This document shows positions 31,778 through 39,540 of a stretch of DNA of 40,214 nucleotides, in pieces. Every line of letters begins with the position of its first letter. Position 1 is the first letter of the stretch. Origin of the DNA: CAUYUA01 sp963575675 (GTDB taxonomy: Bacteria; Pseudomonadota; Alphaproteobacteria; Azospirillales; Azospirillaceae); assembly GCA_963575675.1 (NCBI GenBank), contig CAUYUA010000210.1:1-40214 (forward strand), in the 5' to 3' direction. A model generated the notes under the pieces. That model was not told the origin of the DNA. It saw only the letters and a list, made by a program, of their open reading frames with translations, and made no database searches. The position numbers were made by a program, and so were the translations under genes.

Positions 31778-33106
31778 ATGACGCAGCATAACAACGTTTC
31801 TCTCGGGGTTGGAGCAACGATCGCGGATTTCCAGAATGTCTCCGGTAAAGACATTGTCGCAAGAGTTGAGCCTTATCGTTCATGGGTGAGCGCTCTTCGA
31901 GATGAGAAGCTTTGGCCGTTTCTTCGCGTTCATCATGGAGCCATTGATAGGCGTTGTCATATCGTCGATGAAAATGGCAGGGAAACGTCAGGTTTGAGCT
32001 ACGGCTCTCAAGATTATCTCGGCCTTTCTCATCACCCGGCCGTTATTGAGGCTGCGATTGCAGCGCTTCACCAATACGGCGCGCATAGTTCGGGATCGGG
32101 GCCGATGGGAGGCGGCTTTAAAATCGCTGAGGACTTGGCGGCGGAATTGGGCGCATTTTTAAAGTGTTCTCATGTCCTGCTGTTCCCAACAGGATGGGCC
32201 GCCGGATATGGCGTCATTCGTGCGCTTTTGAGACCGAACGATTACATCGTTATCGATACTCTTGCCCATAATTGTCTTCAACATGGAGCCGCAGCGGCCA
32301 CGAAAAACATCATTCCTTTCGCGCATAACAATGTCGAGGATTTGCGCAAGAGATTGCAACGCCTTCGCCGTCGCGACGCCGACAACGCTGTTCTTGTTGT
32401 GACGGAAGGCCTGTTCTCAATGGATTCGGACACGCCGGACCTTCGCTCCATTGTGTCCGCATGTCGAGAGTATGGTGCTTTTTTGATGGTCGATGTTGCT
32501 CATGATCTCGGCGTCCTTGGCGAAGGCGGTGGCGGAGCGTTAAGCGAGCAGGGCTTGTTGGGGCAGGTCGATATTGTGATGGGGTCATTTTCTAAAACAT
32601 TTGCTTCGATCGGCGGTTTTCTTGCGACCAATCATCCTGGATTGTTCGAATATGTGAGAGCTTTTAGTGGAAGTTATACGTTCTCAAATTTTCTGATTCC
32701 GGCTCAAGTTGCGGCTGTGCGGGCTGCTCTGAATATTGTCGTTTCCAGAGAGGGTGATCGTCTTCGCGAAAAAGCGAGAGTAAATTATAACTATCTGCGC
32801 GATCGATTCATTGATCGTGATTTGTCGATTATCGGCAGGCCTTCGCCGATTGTTTTGACGATGGTTGGACAAGAAATGATCGGTAGAACCGCTCTATCTT
32901 TGCTTTTTACGCGTGGAGTGGTTATGAATTTGGTTGAATATCCTGGAGTACGAAAGGGAGAAGCGCGCTTTCGTTTACAAGTGACGCCGAACCACACGGA
33001 AAATGACGCAGTGTGCGTCGCCGCCGCCGTTGCAGAGGCTATTTCCGACGCCACACAAATCGTTGAGAAGAGGAGAGAGGAATGGAAATCCGAGTTGAAA
33101 GCTTGA
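31778..33106 (+). CDS. alpha-oxoamine synthase, type 2 (AOS2, module D)
   Basis: A 442-residue PLP enzyme with the AOS2 marks: RVEPYRSWVSALRDEKLWPF, SYGSQDYLGLSHHP, YGAHSSGSGPMGGG, HNCLQHGAAA, DVAHDLGVLGEGGGGALS and GSFSKTFASIGGF (Schiff-base K273). It is the most divergent of the three AOS2 copies. In particular it has SGPMGGG where the others have SAALQGN or SAILQGN, so its acyl or amino substrate may differ. GGAAGGGGATGAG lies before the ATG. The last 25 bases overlap the start of protein X. Confidence 0.88.
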   Translation: MTQHNNVSLGVGATIADFQNVSGKDIVARVEPYRSWVSALRDEKLWPFLRVHHGAIDRRCHIVDENGRETSGLSYGSQDYLGLSHHPAVIEAAIAALHQYGAHSSGSGPMGGGFKIAEDLAAELGAFLKCSHVLLFPTGWAAGYGVIRALLRPNDYIVIDTLAHNCLQHGAAAATKNIIPFAHNNVEDLRKRLQRLRRRDADNAVLVVTEGLFSMDSDTPDLRSIVSACREYGAFLMVDVAHDLGVLGEGGGGALSEQGLLGQVDIVMGSFSKTFASIGGFLATNHPGLFEYVRAFSGSYTFSNFLIPAQVAAVRAALNIVVSREGDRLREKARVNYNYLRDRFIDRDLSIIGRPSPIVLTMVGQEMIGRTALSLLFTRGVVMNLVEYPGVRKGEARFRLQVTPNHTENDAVCVAAAVAEAISDATQIVEKRREEWKSELKA

Positions 33107-34210
33107 AAGAGCATTCCGCAGAGTCGGCGTATTTGTCTGACTCGCAAGTGGTCGAGACAACGGCCATTGTAGGTCTCGGTTGTAAAGAAAACGCTCAAAA
33201 TGTAAAGGAAATTTTTCAAATGTATGAGGCGGTAGGATTCTTGTATCCACAGAAAAAACAGTTACTGGGGGATTATCTTTCTTTTATTGAGGCAAATTGG
33301 TCGCGGGCCATGGATCAGGGGTTGCTTAGTATTATCACATTCAAGGGGCAAGACAACAATGTTGAGGCGTCTATTGTCGGATGGCGCACAGTGGGGGGGG
33401 GAAATTTACCAGTGCTTGGTTGCGAGTCATAACCCTTTTGCGGCATACTGCGTCATGAAGCGGGGATGCATTGAAATGGAAGCGGAAAGGAAATCCAAGC
33501 AAAGTTGGTTTCGTCCAAATAACAAATATGCCAATCGTCTTTTTGGTTCGGCTGTCGATACGATCGGCAAAGAAAATTCTGTTGTCATTTCTTACGCATA
33601 TCTTAAAGCGAAACGAACCGTTCTGAATTACGATGCCGTTTCATGCGTGATTGCTCATGGCGTTGATGCCGATAGAGTGGAAGAATTTCGAGCGTTTGTG
33701 GCGTCTCAGCGCGGAATGGTGTTTGCTCAGGCGGAAGAGATAACGGCAGAGGATTGGGAGCTTTCAAGTGTTAATATTGATTATAGGAATGCGGGACTTT
33801 TTCGTCGGCGACATATCGTCTTGGCCATCGATAAAAAACGGGACTGCATTGTTGGCGCAGGACTCGCTTATCGAGGACCGCTTGGACTAAATTTTAGCTT
33901 TATCGAAAATCGTCTTGATTTAATAGTTGATTCTGATCTCGATAGAAAAATGCGGGCGGATGTTGCTCGGGCGCTCTTGGATGCGTCGTTTCAGTATTAT
34001 TCTGATTTCGAACTTGATTGGATTCCGCTTGTGGTTGATCATGCGCTTGTTGATGATTTCGGTCATGAATGTTTATATCTTCGTGATTATAATCAGCTTA
34101 TTTGGATAACAGGCGGATTCAAAGGGTTCTCTGTTCATTTGGACAAATTTTATAAAAAAGTCTTGACGAGATGGGCGTCAAAACCGGAGTGCGGAAATGT
34201 CGGAGTATAA
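33082..34210 (+). pseudogene. protein X, module D copy, split by a G9 tract (possibly phase-variable)
   Basis: The gene starts with the ATG at 33082, inside the end of AOS2, and reads VKEIFQMYEAVGFLYPQKKQ as the other copy does. At the nine G of 33393-33401 it runs out of frame and stops at 33432. The rest of the protein continues in another frame to 34210 (SWFRPNNKYANRLFGSAVDT, AGLFRRRHIVLAIDKK, LGLNFSFIENRLDL). Removing one G joins the two halves into one product of about 375 residues. The module B copy has an interrupted G stretch (GTGGGTGGGGGA) and is whole. I do not know the protein's function. Confidence 0.78.
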
Positions 34211-34640
34211 TCGAAGCGCTTATATCATGGATCATCCCGCCGAAGGGCGGCGATTGGCCGACAAAGTCGACGCTCCCGGTTGGATGCAACGCTACTATGC
34301 TTCCTATATCGATCGAAGCGCGGCGGTGTTGTCGGTGGGTTGTGGGCCCGGGCATTTTCTTGACGCCATTGCAACGCAATATCCCCATGTCGGCGTCACC
34401 GGCGTCGATGTCAGTGCGGCTCGGGTTGGTGACGCGCGCAAGCGCAACGAGCGGCATCAAAACGTCTCCGTTATCCAAGGCGATATTCACAATCTTCCGA
34501 TTGACTCCGACAGCTTTGATTTTGTTGAAGCGCGATTTTTGTTTGAATATTTGAAGGACAAGAAGCAAGCGTCGGCCGAACTGGCGCGCGTTTGTAGGCC
34601 GGGAGGCGTTGTTTGTTTACAAGACCTTGACGGTCAGCTT
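33205..34640 (+). repeat. long direct repeat, copy 2 (X plus methyltransferase 2)
   Basis: This is the partner of 13885-15330, same strand. The region around the X/methyltransferase overlap is the most alike. Recombination between the copies would remove about 19.3 kb containing the HDO, module C and export genes. Boundaries are approximate. Confidence 0.75.
33393..33401 (+). repeat. poly-G tract, 9 bases, in protein X gene
   Basis: Nine G within a conserved coding position (after RT and a Val codon). With 8 or 11 the gene is open from 33082 to 34210; with 9 it is closed. It is either a phase-variation switch or a simple frameshift. Confidence 0.8.
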
Positions 34641-35000
34641 GTTTTTTATTATCCGGAAGATGACCGTATTCAGAGGCTCCAAGATGTGCTGTTGCAGCTT
34701 GGTCATACCGGTTTCGATGTTTTTGTTGGGAGGAAGTTGTTTGCGCTTGCAAAGAATGCGGGATTGGTCGATCTCGACGTTAGAATAGATTCCTATCATG
34801 TGATCGCGGGTGCGATTGGGGCGTTCGATTTCGATCTTTGGCGTCGGAAGCTCGCCATTGCAGAGCCCATTATTGCGCAGGCGTGTGGGACGGAAACCGC
34901 TCGCGAGGTTATTTCAGGTTTCCTTGATTATCTTCAGGATGAAAACACGTTGACATATTCAATGTTGTTCACTGTGACGGGACGGAAGCTTGGGAGGTAA
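34197..35000 (+). CDS. class I SAM-dependent methyltransferase 2 (module D copy)
   Basis: A 267-residue methyltransferase, near copy of 14885-15682. Motif I is VLSVGCGPGHFLD, followed by VTGVDVSAARVGDARKRN, SFDFVEARFLFEYLKDKK and CRPGGVVCLQDLDGQLV. The ATG lies 14 bases inside the end of protein X, as in module B. If X is out of frame here (G9), coupling to X translation would also be weakened, so the tract could influence both genes (inference). C-terminal halves of the two copies have diverged more than the N-terminal halves, which may mean recent gene conversion in the first part. Confidence 0.87.
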   Translation: MSEYNRSAYIMDHPAEGRRLADKVDAPGWMQRYYASYIDRSAAVLSVGCGPGHFLDAIATQYPHVGVTGVDVSAARVGDARKRNERHQNVSVIQGDIHNLPIDSDSFDFVEARFLFEYLKDKKQASAELARVCRPGGVVCLQDLDGQLVFYYPEDDRIQRLQDVLLQLGHTGFDVFVGRKLFALAKNAGLVDLDVRIDSYHVIAGAIGAFDFDLWRRKLAIAEPIIAQACGTETAREVISGFLDYLQDENTLTYSMLFTVTGRKLGR

Positions 35001-35087
35001 TCAAGGGATCGTCGGCAATATATTGCAGGTAATGTTGGCTTTCGAACAAACGATATAGAGTTTCGAAGAGATTCATCGGAGTCATTA

Positions 35088-36674
35088 ATGGAAAAGGCAA
35101 CTGAGGTTTCTTCAAATAATTTTATTGCGGAAAGGTGTGTGTCCAAGTATAGCACAGGTAAGGTTAAGGCCGTGTTATTCGATGTTTATGGAACGTTGAT
35201 TGCCATTGATCAGCGATCTTTTATTGCAGAGTTTTGCAGAATTCTTAACGTTAAAAAAGGGGTGATTACATCAAGTGTGTTAAGAGAGTTGGTTACAACC
35301 GATTTCCAGTCGGATATTGATTTCATCATTCATTGGTCGCGCCTTGCTGGAAACAGAGAACCAACAAGCGTTCAGGTTGAACAAATAGCGTCTGCACTTT
35401 CTGCTCACTTAAAAAACGCCACATTAATATCCGGCGCAACGACAGTATTGAGCTACTTGAAGAGAAAGGGATTTAAGCTCGGCGCCGTATCCAATTTATC
35501 CATGCCGTACATTGCTCCATTTATTGATCTTGGCTTGTCCGGCTATTTTGATACCGTATTTTTTTCATGCAAGGAAAATATTATGAAGCCGGAGCCGGAG
35601 TCTTATCTAAGGGCCTGTCGAGCTTTGGCTGTTGCGCCTCACGAATGCCTCTTTTTAGGCGACACGAAAAAAACTGACTTTATTGGTCCAATTTCTGCGG
35701 GATTGCGAGCAATCCTCATTGGGCAATCAAAATTGGACTGTGCAATTGAAAAGCTGACGGACGTGCTTTGGTATGACTTTGATAACCTTTCTCCACTTAT
35801 TCCGAATCAGATTAAATTTGTCTCGGACAAAGAAACGAACAAGATCAATTCAGTTCAAGAAGGTTATTCTGAACGGCCGACGATGCCGATGACGCTTCCA
35901 GATGAACGCTTGGGAAAGTACAATGTCGTCGGCGCGATTAAAATATCTTCTGAGGATGGGGAGGTGGATTGTTTTGTTAAGCGTTATCAGCATCCGGAAG
36001 TTGCATATATTGAAGAAACGGTTTATTCTCTTCTTGGATTGATTGGAGAGTCTTATTGTAGAACGTTTATTTATGATGACGGCGAACCAATTCTCATTAT
36101 GAGTAAGGTTCATGGAGAAAAGTGGGATGCGTCGCAAATTACTCCGCAACTGGCTTCGGAATTGGGTAAATGGTGCGCAATTGGCTTTATCTTCGGGTGG
36201 GCCGACATTCGCCCTAGAAATGCTCTTGTAAACCGAAGTCATTCGGATGAGAAACTTTTCATGATTGATTTTGAGCACTGTTTGTTCAATTTGGCGCTTG
36301 TTACCGACGGCATAGCAAATCCATTTAATCCATATGCAATCGACGCACTGGGGGAGGGTGAGGTTAACCGAAGGCTTAAATCATCTGTTGTCAATTCGCG
36401 ACACACAAAACGTGCGAGACGATCATTTATGGCCGAGAATAATCTGAACAGTGTGCTTGGAGAAACTTTTTCTCTTGGTTTCTGTGATGTATATCATAAT
36501 TTTAAACGAAACGCTGATGGAATAGCTGATTTACTGATCTCTCGCATATATCGTGAACCCTTTCTAATTATTGGAACGAACTCGTATCGCAGAGCGATGG
36601 CAAAAATTGACGTCGATGATATACTTCAACGTATTAGGGAAGAGCCAAATGTGATGTTAAAAAATAATTTTTAG
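35088..36674 (+). CDS. HAD hydrolase fused to a kinase-like domain
   Basis: A 528-residue two-domain protein. Residues 25-225 are a HAD-superfamily hydrolase: VLFDVYGTL (nucleophile D32), VSNLSMP, MKPEPESYLRACRAL and FLGDTKKTDFIG. Residues 275-520 look like a protein-kinase or phosphotransferase fold. DCFVKRYQHPEVAYIEE carries a Lys and Glu as in an ATP-binding lobe, and GWADIRPRNALVN plus MIDFEHCLF resemble the catalytic and metal-binding loops of lipid/HipA-type kinases. Phosphatase and kinase in one chain could set the phosphorylation state of a lipid or small molecule. GGAG precedes the ATG by 6 bases. I see no copy elsewhere in the window. The HAD assignment is firmer than the kinase one. 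Confidence 0.72.
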   Translation: MEKATEVSSNNFIAERCVSKYSTGKVKAVLFDVYGTLIAIDQRSFIAEFCRILNVKKGVITSSVLRELVTTDFQSDIDFIIHWSRLAGNREPTSVQVEQIASALSAHLKNATLISGATTVLSYLKRKGFKLGAVSNLSMPYIAPFIDLGLSGYFDTVFFSCKENIMKPEPESYLRACRALAVAPHECLFLGDTKKTDFIGPISAGLRAILIGQSKLDCAIEKLTDVLWYDFDNLSPLIPNQIKFVSDKETNKINSVQEGYSERPTMPMTLPDERLGKYNVVGAIKISSEDGEVDCFVKRYQHPEVAYIEETVYSLLGLIGESYCRTFIYDDGEPILIMSKVHGEKWDASQITPQLASELGKWCAIGFIFGWADIRPRNALVNRSHSDEKLFMIDFEHCLFNLALVTDGIANPFNPYAIDALGEGEVNRRLKSSVVNSRHTKRARRSFMAENNLNSVLGETFSLGFCDVYHNFKRNADGIADLLISRIYREPFLIIGTNSYRRAMAKIDVDDILQRIREEPNVMLKNNF

Positions 36675-36694
36675 CCAAATGCGGGAGTTGGACA

Positions 36695-37105
36695 ATGTTT
36701 ACATATGACTATTCCTGGACAGTAACACTGGGAAGTACAAGTGCAATGGAAAATCTATACTTTGCAGAGTATTTTAGAATACAAGGTATAGTGAGAGAGA
36801 TGTGGGCTGTAGAGCATATCGATGGGTTGGCAACGATTCTTAGGGGTGGGCTTATTATGAGCACCAAAGAGGCGAATTGCCGTTATATTAAACCATTCTT
36901 TTTGTATGATAAAGCAGTGTGTAAAATGTCTTTTAGAAAATTAAGAAGGGTCAGCGTTGATGTTGTTTTTGAGTTTTACAACGCGGAATTGCCTGATCTT
37001 TATGCCTGTGGGTTTCAAACTCTTGTGTTCAAAGACAGTAACAGAAAAACATGCCGTATGCCGGAGGAGTTTCGGCCCGCGATAAAAAAATTCTTGTGGG
37101 AATAA
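36695..37105 (+). CDS. hotdog-fold acyl-thioesterase (enediyne-type CalE7/DynE7-like)
   Basis: A 136-residue single hotdog domain. The family hallmark is ENLYFAEYFRIQGIVREMW (about 19-37), the equivalent of the NVYFAxYxxWQGxxRE segment of thioesterases that release chains from carrier proteins. YIKPFFLYDKAVCKMSFRKL follows, and the end is TLVFKDSNRKTCRMPEEFRP. GGGAG stands 7 bases before the ATG. It follows the HAD-kinase by 20 bases and closes module D. It could hydrolyse misprimed or finished acyl-ACP. A 3' fragment of another copy lies at 4318-4437. Confidence 0.82.
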   Translation: MFTYDYSWTVTLGSTSAMENLYFAEYFRIQGIVREMWAVEHIDGLATILRGGLIMSTKEANCRYIKPFFLYDKAVCKMSFRKLRRVSVDVVFEFYNAELPDLYACGFQTLVFKDSNRKTCRMPEEFRPAIKKFLWE

Positions 37106-37273
37106 TTTTGTAAAATTGACGAAGCAAAGTAACCTGCCTCATCATCCATCAGTTTTGTTGACCAAAAAGAGTAGCAAAGATAACATCGAGAAGATGACGT
37201 GGGCCGATAGAGAAAGCCTCGGTAACAAAGATGTTTTGGATTGGGCCGGCTCGTTTGGCGGGTGTGGTTTTCG

Positions 37274-37861
37274 CTATGTCACTTTTTGAACGGAACTCTT
37301 CAAGGCGGCAATAGAAGAAATTGCGGTTTCCGCAACCAGTGCATAGACGTCGCCATGTGATGATGTTCCGACAACTTTTGGTTCACAGAGGCGACGAACG
37401 GGAATGCCACATTTTTGTACAAATAATTCAAATGTTGGTTCAACAACAGCAATTATTCTGTTTGCTTCTAAGTATTTATGCGCAAGATACGCCTTCCGGA
37501 CAAATTTTCGAGCAATTATCGTATGCTGAGGATGTTTTGGATCGACAACAAAACGACTTGCTTCCCATATATCAGGTGATCTTGGGATATTTTGTAGCAA
37601 TTGAGAAAAACATCTCTCAATAAGGGTCGGTCCAGTCATATTAAGGAAGCGACAGTAGCCGACGACGTTATCGTTTTCAATTGCGACTAAATGCGTTGCT
37701 ATATCGTCAAGCTGATCCATTTCAAAATGGCCTGTTGACGGTATATCCCAGCCAAGATGATCAACAAATACCCTGTACCGTAAGCGCCATGATTGCTTCA
37801 TAAGGTCAGCTTGTTCGTTGCGTTTGAAAAACAGGTGCTTGATCGTAGAAGGGGGGGGCAT
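37274..37861 (-). CDS. luxI: LuxI-family acyl-homoserine-lactone synthase
   Basis: A 195-residue enzyme that makes N-acyl-homoserine lactone from SAM and acyl-ACP (or acyl-CoA). All the LuxI invariant positions are present in the right spacing: R28 and F32 (LRYRVF), W38, D49 and D52 (EMDQLDD), R71 (GYCRFLN), E100 and R103 (WEASRFVVDP). AGAGGA lies 5 bases before the ATG, so the start is well set. Codons 2-4 are a run of eight C; one C more or less would abolish the protein. A DUF6629 membrane protein lies 34 bases upstream in the same direction. No LuxR-type regulator is in the window. The pair has a decayed twin at 17406-17740. Confidence 0.93.
   Translation of the reverse strand: MPPPSTIKHLFFKRNEQADLMKQSWRLRYRVFVDHLGWDIPSTGHFEMDQLDDIATHLVAIENDNVVGYCRFLNMTGPTLIERCFSQLLQNIPRSPDIWEASRFVVDPKHPQHTIIARKFVRKAYLAHKYLEANRIIAVVEPTFELFVQKCGIPVRRLCEPKVVGTSSHGDVYALVAETAISSIAALKSSVQKVT
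37851..37858 (-). repeat. poly-C (G on plus strand) tract, 8 bases, right after the luxI start codon
   Basis: On the coding strand the gene begins ATG followed by eight C and TTCTACG. Eight keeps the gene in frame in this sequence. The tract position directly after the start codon makes it a strong candidate for on/off switching by slippage. Confidence 0.75.
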
Positions 37862-37895
37862 GATCGTCCTCTTGCATTAAATGGCGTTGGTGTCG

Positions 37896-38537
37896 TTATC
37901 GCAAATCGTCTGTGTGTGAAGTTGATTTTGAAGGAATAGACAAATACAGCATCATCGATCCAATCGCAGCAAAAAAACACCATACCGATGCGCGAGCAGC
38001 ATAGTGAAGTGCGGAAGAAGCAGGAAACGATAGAATAATTGTGATGCCGAACAATCTAATCATTTGACTTCTGACTAATAAAAACGGGACAGATACTGTA
38101 ATTGCGTAAACATATTCAAGATAAACAGGGTATGGAATGCCTGTCTTGTAAATGATGTGATAGCCTGATGCGTCAATACCGAGGGGCTCTGATAATATGT
38201 ATAATCCGTATATCGAGAGTGGTGCGCCGATAGAGGCGATAATACGAATTAAATTACGCCGATAAGGATTTTGTTCGACAAAGTATGCCGAAAGAGGCGC
38301 GTATATTGGCCAAAAACTATTGGCGATTATTCCGTATATGAAACCACTTGAAGCCCCGCATCCTGAGCCGCCGGTAAGCCAGATGATTCCTTCAAGGGCT
38401 TGGTGAATGCTAAAAATAACAGGGATTACAGCAATCGAAAAATACCTTTTTTCCTGTTGAGTTTTGAAGAACATCATGATGCCAATTGCGCCGCACACGG
38501 CGCTTGCGGTAAAGCTGGCAGGGGCTGAAAAACACAT
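37896..38537 (-). CDS. DUF6629-type multi-pass membrane protein
   Basis: A 213-residue protein with about seven hydrophobic helices. The start MCFSAPASFTASAVCGAIGI is the hallmark of the DUF6629 family. Other landmarks are IHQALEGIIWLTGG and YAARASVWCFFAAIGSMM. Its function is unknown. AGGTG lies about 7 bases before the ATG at 38537. It is followed by luxI after 34 bases, and the same order is preserved in the remnants at 17.4-17.7 kb. The conserved pairing suggests a role linked to the signal, for example release, uptake or membrane sensing (inference). Confidence 0.8.
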   Translation of the reverse strand: MCFSAPASFTASAVCGAIGIMMFFKTQQEKRYFSIAVIPVIFSIHQALEGIIWLTGGSGCGASSGFIYGIIANSFWPIYAPLSAYFVEQNPYRRNLIRIIASIGAPLSIYGLYILSEPLGIDASGYHIIYKTGIPYPVYLEYVYAITVSVPFLLVRSQMIRLFGITIILSFPASSALHYAARASVWCFFAAIGSMMLYLSIPSKSTSHTDDLR

Positions 38538-38742
38538 CTTTACACCTGGTGATTATTTGGAATTGTTTTGTCTATTGACAATATGGGTTATGGAATGGAT
38601 TTTTACGAACTCTTCCTTGACATTTTTACTATAGCGTAGTTAACATCAAAGAGGCAATGGGGAAGTTAGGGTTAGTTGGATGTCGCGGTATACTATTTTC
38701 CAAGATGATGCCTGTCGGATAGACGCCTCCCATTGTGGAGAC
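38538..38742. promoter_or_regulatory. leader region of the DUF6629-luxI pair
   Basis: These 205 gene-free bases lie between the DUF6629 start and the left end of an IS1 element. The promoter for the minus-strand pair should lie here. I see no clear lux box. Confidence 0.35.
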
Positions 38743-38765
38743 GAGGGTTTTCGGTTGAGATACAT
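38743..38765 (+). repeat. IS1 terminal inverted repeat, left
   Basis: It begins GAGGGTTTTCGGTTGAGATA and is the exact reverse complement of 39470-39492. Confidence 0.88.
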
Positions 38766-38831
38766 GGACGGATTGCAACCTATGAGGTTGTTATGAGAAT
38801 GCCCAGCTTACAATATCATCGATTGTTCCAT

Positions 38832-39353
38832 TTACACGGAATTACGTAAACAGCGCCATTGTGGCATTAACCAGTCGTTTGGATTTTGAGACGACAATGC
38901 TTTTGCGACGAAATCGAGCAAACCAATGTCTTTGCCTTGATACAGTTTTCCTACTGGCATAAGATTGGCGTATACGGCGTAATCATCCGCAATGTACAAT
39001 TTTACTCCTGCTTTATTTAGACGATCTATCAACAAGGCGGCGGTCTGTTCACTACGATCACCGCACTCCCAGTCGATTAATTCTCCTGTAGCGTGATCTA
39101 TAGCCTTCCATATCCATAATTTGTTCTCCTTTGATTCCAGGTAATGCCACATTTTATCAATTTCGATGACAACTACTGTTCCTGGAGAGGGGAACTTTGG
39201 CGCGAACTCGTTTGCCGCCCATTCAATCTATGCCTGACCAGTCGTATTCGTAAATCTGTAGCCGCAATCTTTGCAAAGATAACGTTGATTTCCGTGGACA
39301 AAGCCATTCTTGACATATTTGGTGCTATTGCATCTTTTACATGAAAACAACAT
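38832..39353 (-). pseudogene. IS1-type transposase, broken
   Basis: From the ATG at 39353 the minus strand reads a zinc-ribbon start, LFSCKRCNSTKYVKNGF then LCKDCGYRF, and stops at a TAG (39228-39230). After it, still in frame, come PGTVVVIEIDKMWHYLES, WIWKAIDHATGELIDWECGD and YANLMPVGKLYQGKD. The segment between, which should hold the helix-turn-helix, is missing. After GKD, about 33 bases present in the 22.6-kb copy are absent, shifting the frame to the stop at 38832. It cannot give an active enzyme. Confidence 0.82.
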
Positions 39354-39469
39354 ACGACCTCCTGAATTCATGTCGCTTTATAGCAAATCTGGCTTTTTTT
39401 CTTGTTGTTTTCTTAAATGCAAACTATTTCTGCACACTAAAAAAACAAACTAATGCGTGTGATTGTGCT

Positions 39470-39492
39470 ATGTATCTCAACCGAAAACCCTC
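39470..39492 (-). repeat. IS1 terminal inverted repeat, right
   Basis: It is the exact reverse complement of 38743-38765. A mutated relative of this end is found at 22857-22880. Confidence 0.88.
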
Positions 39493-39540
39493 TGTTTGAG
39501 TTTTCATCATTAATAATACCAAATATCATTTCATGGGATA

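Larger units (their letters stand above)
38743..39492 (-). mobile_element. IS1-family element with intact ends and damaged transposase
   Basis: The ends are perfect 23-bp inverted repeats starting GAGGGTTTTCGGTTGAG, at 38743-38765 and 39470-39492. The total length is 750 bases, typical of IS1. No convincing flanking duplication is visible (GTGGAGAC against TGTTTGAG). The transposase inside has a stop and at least two deletions. With good ends it could still be moved by a transposase from elsewhere. Confidence 0.88.
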
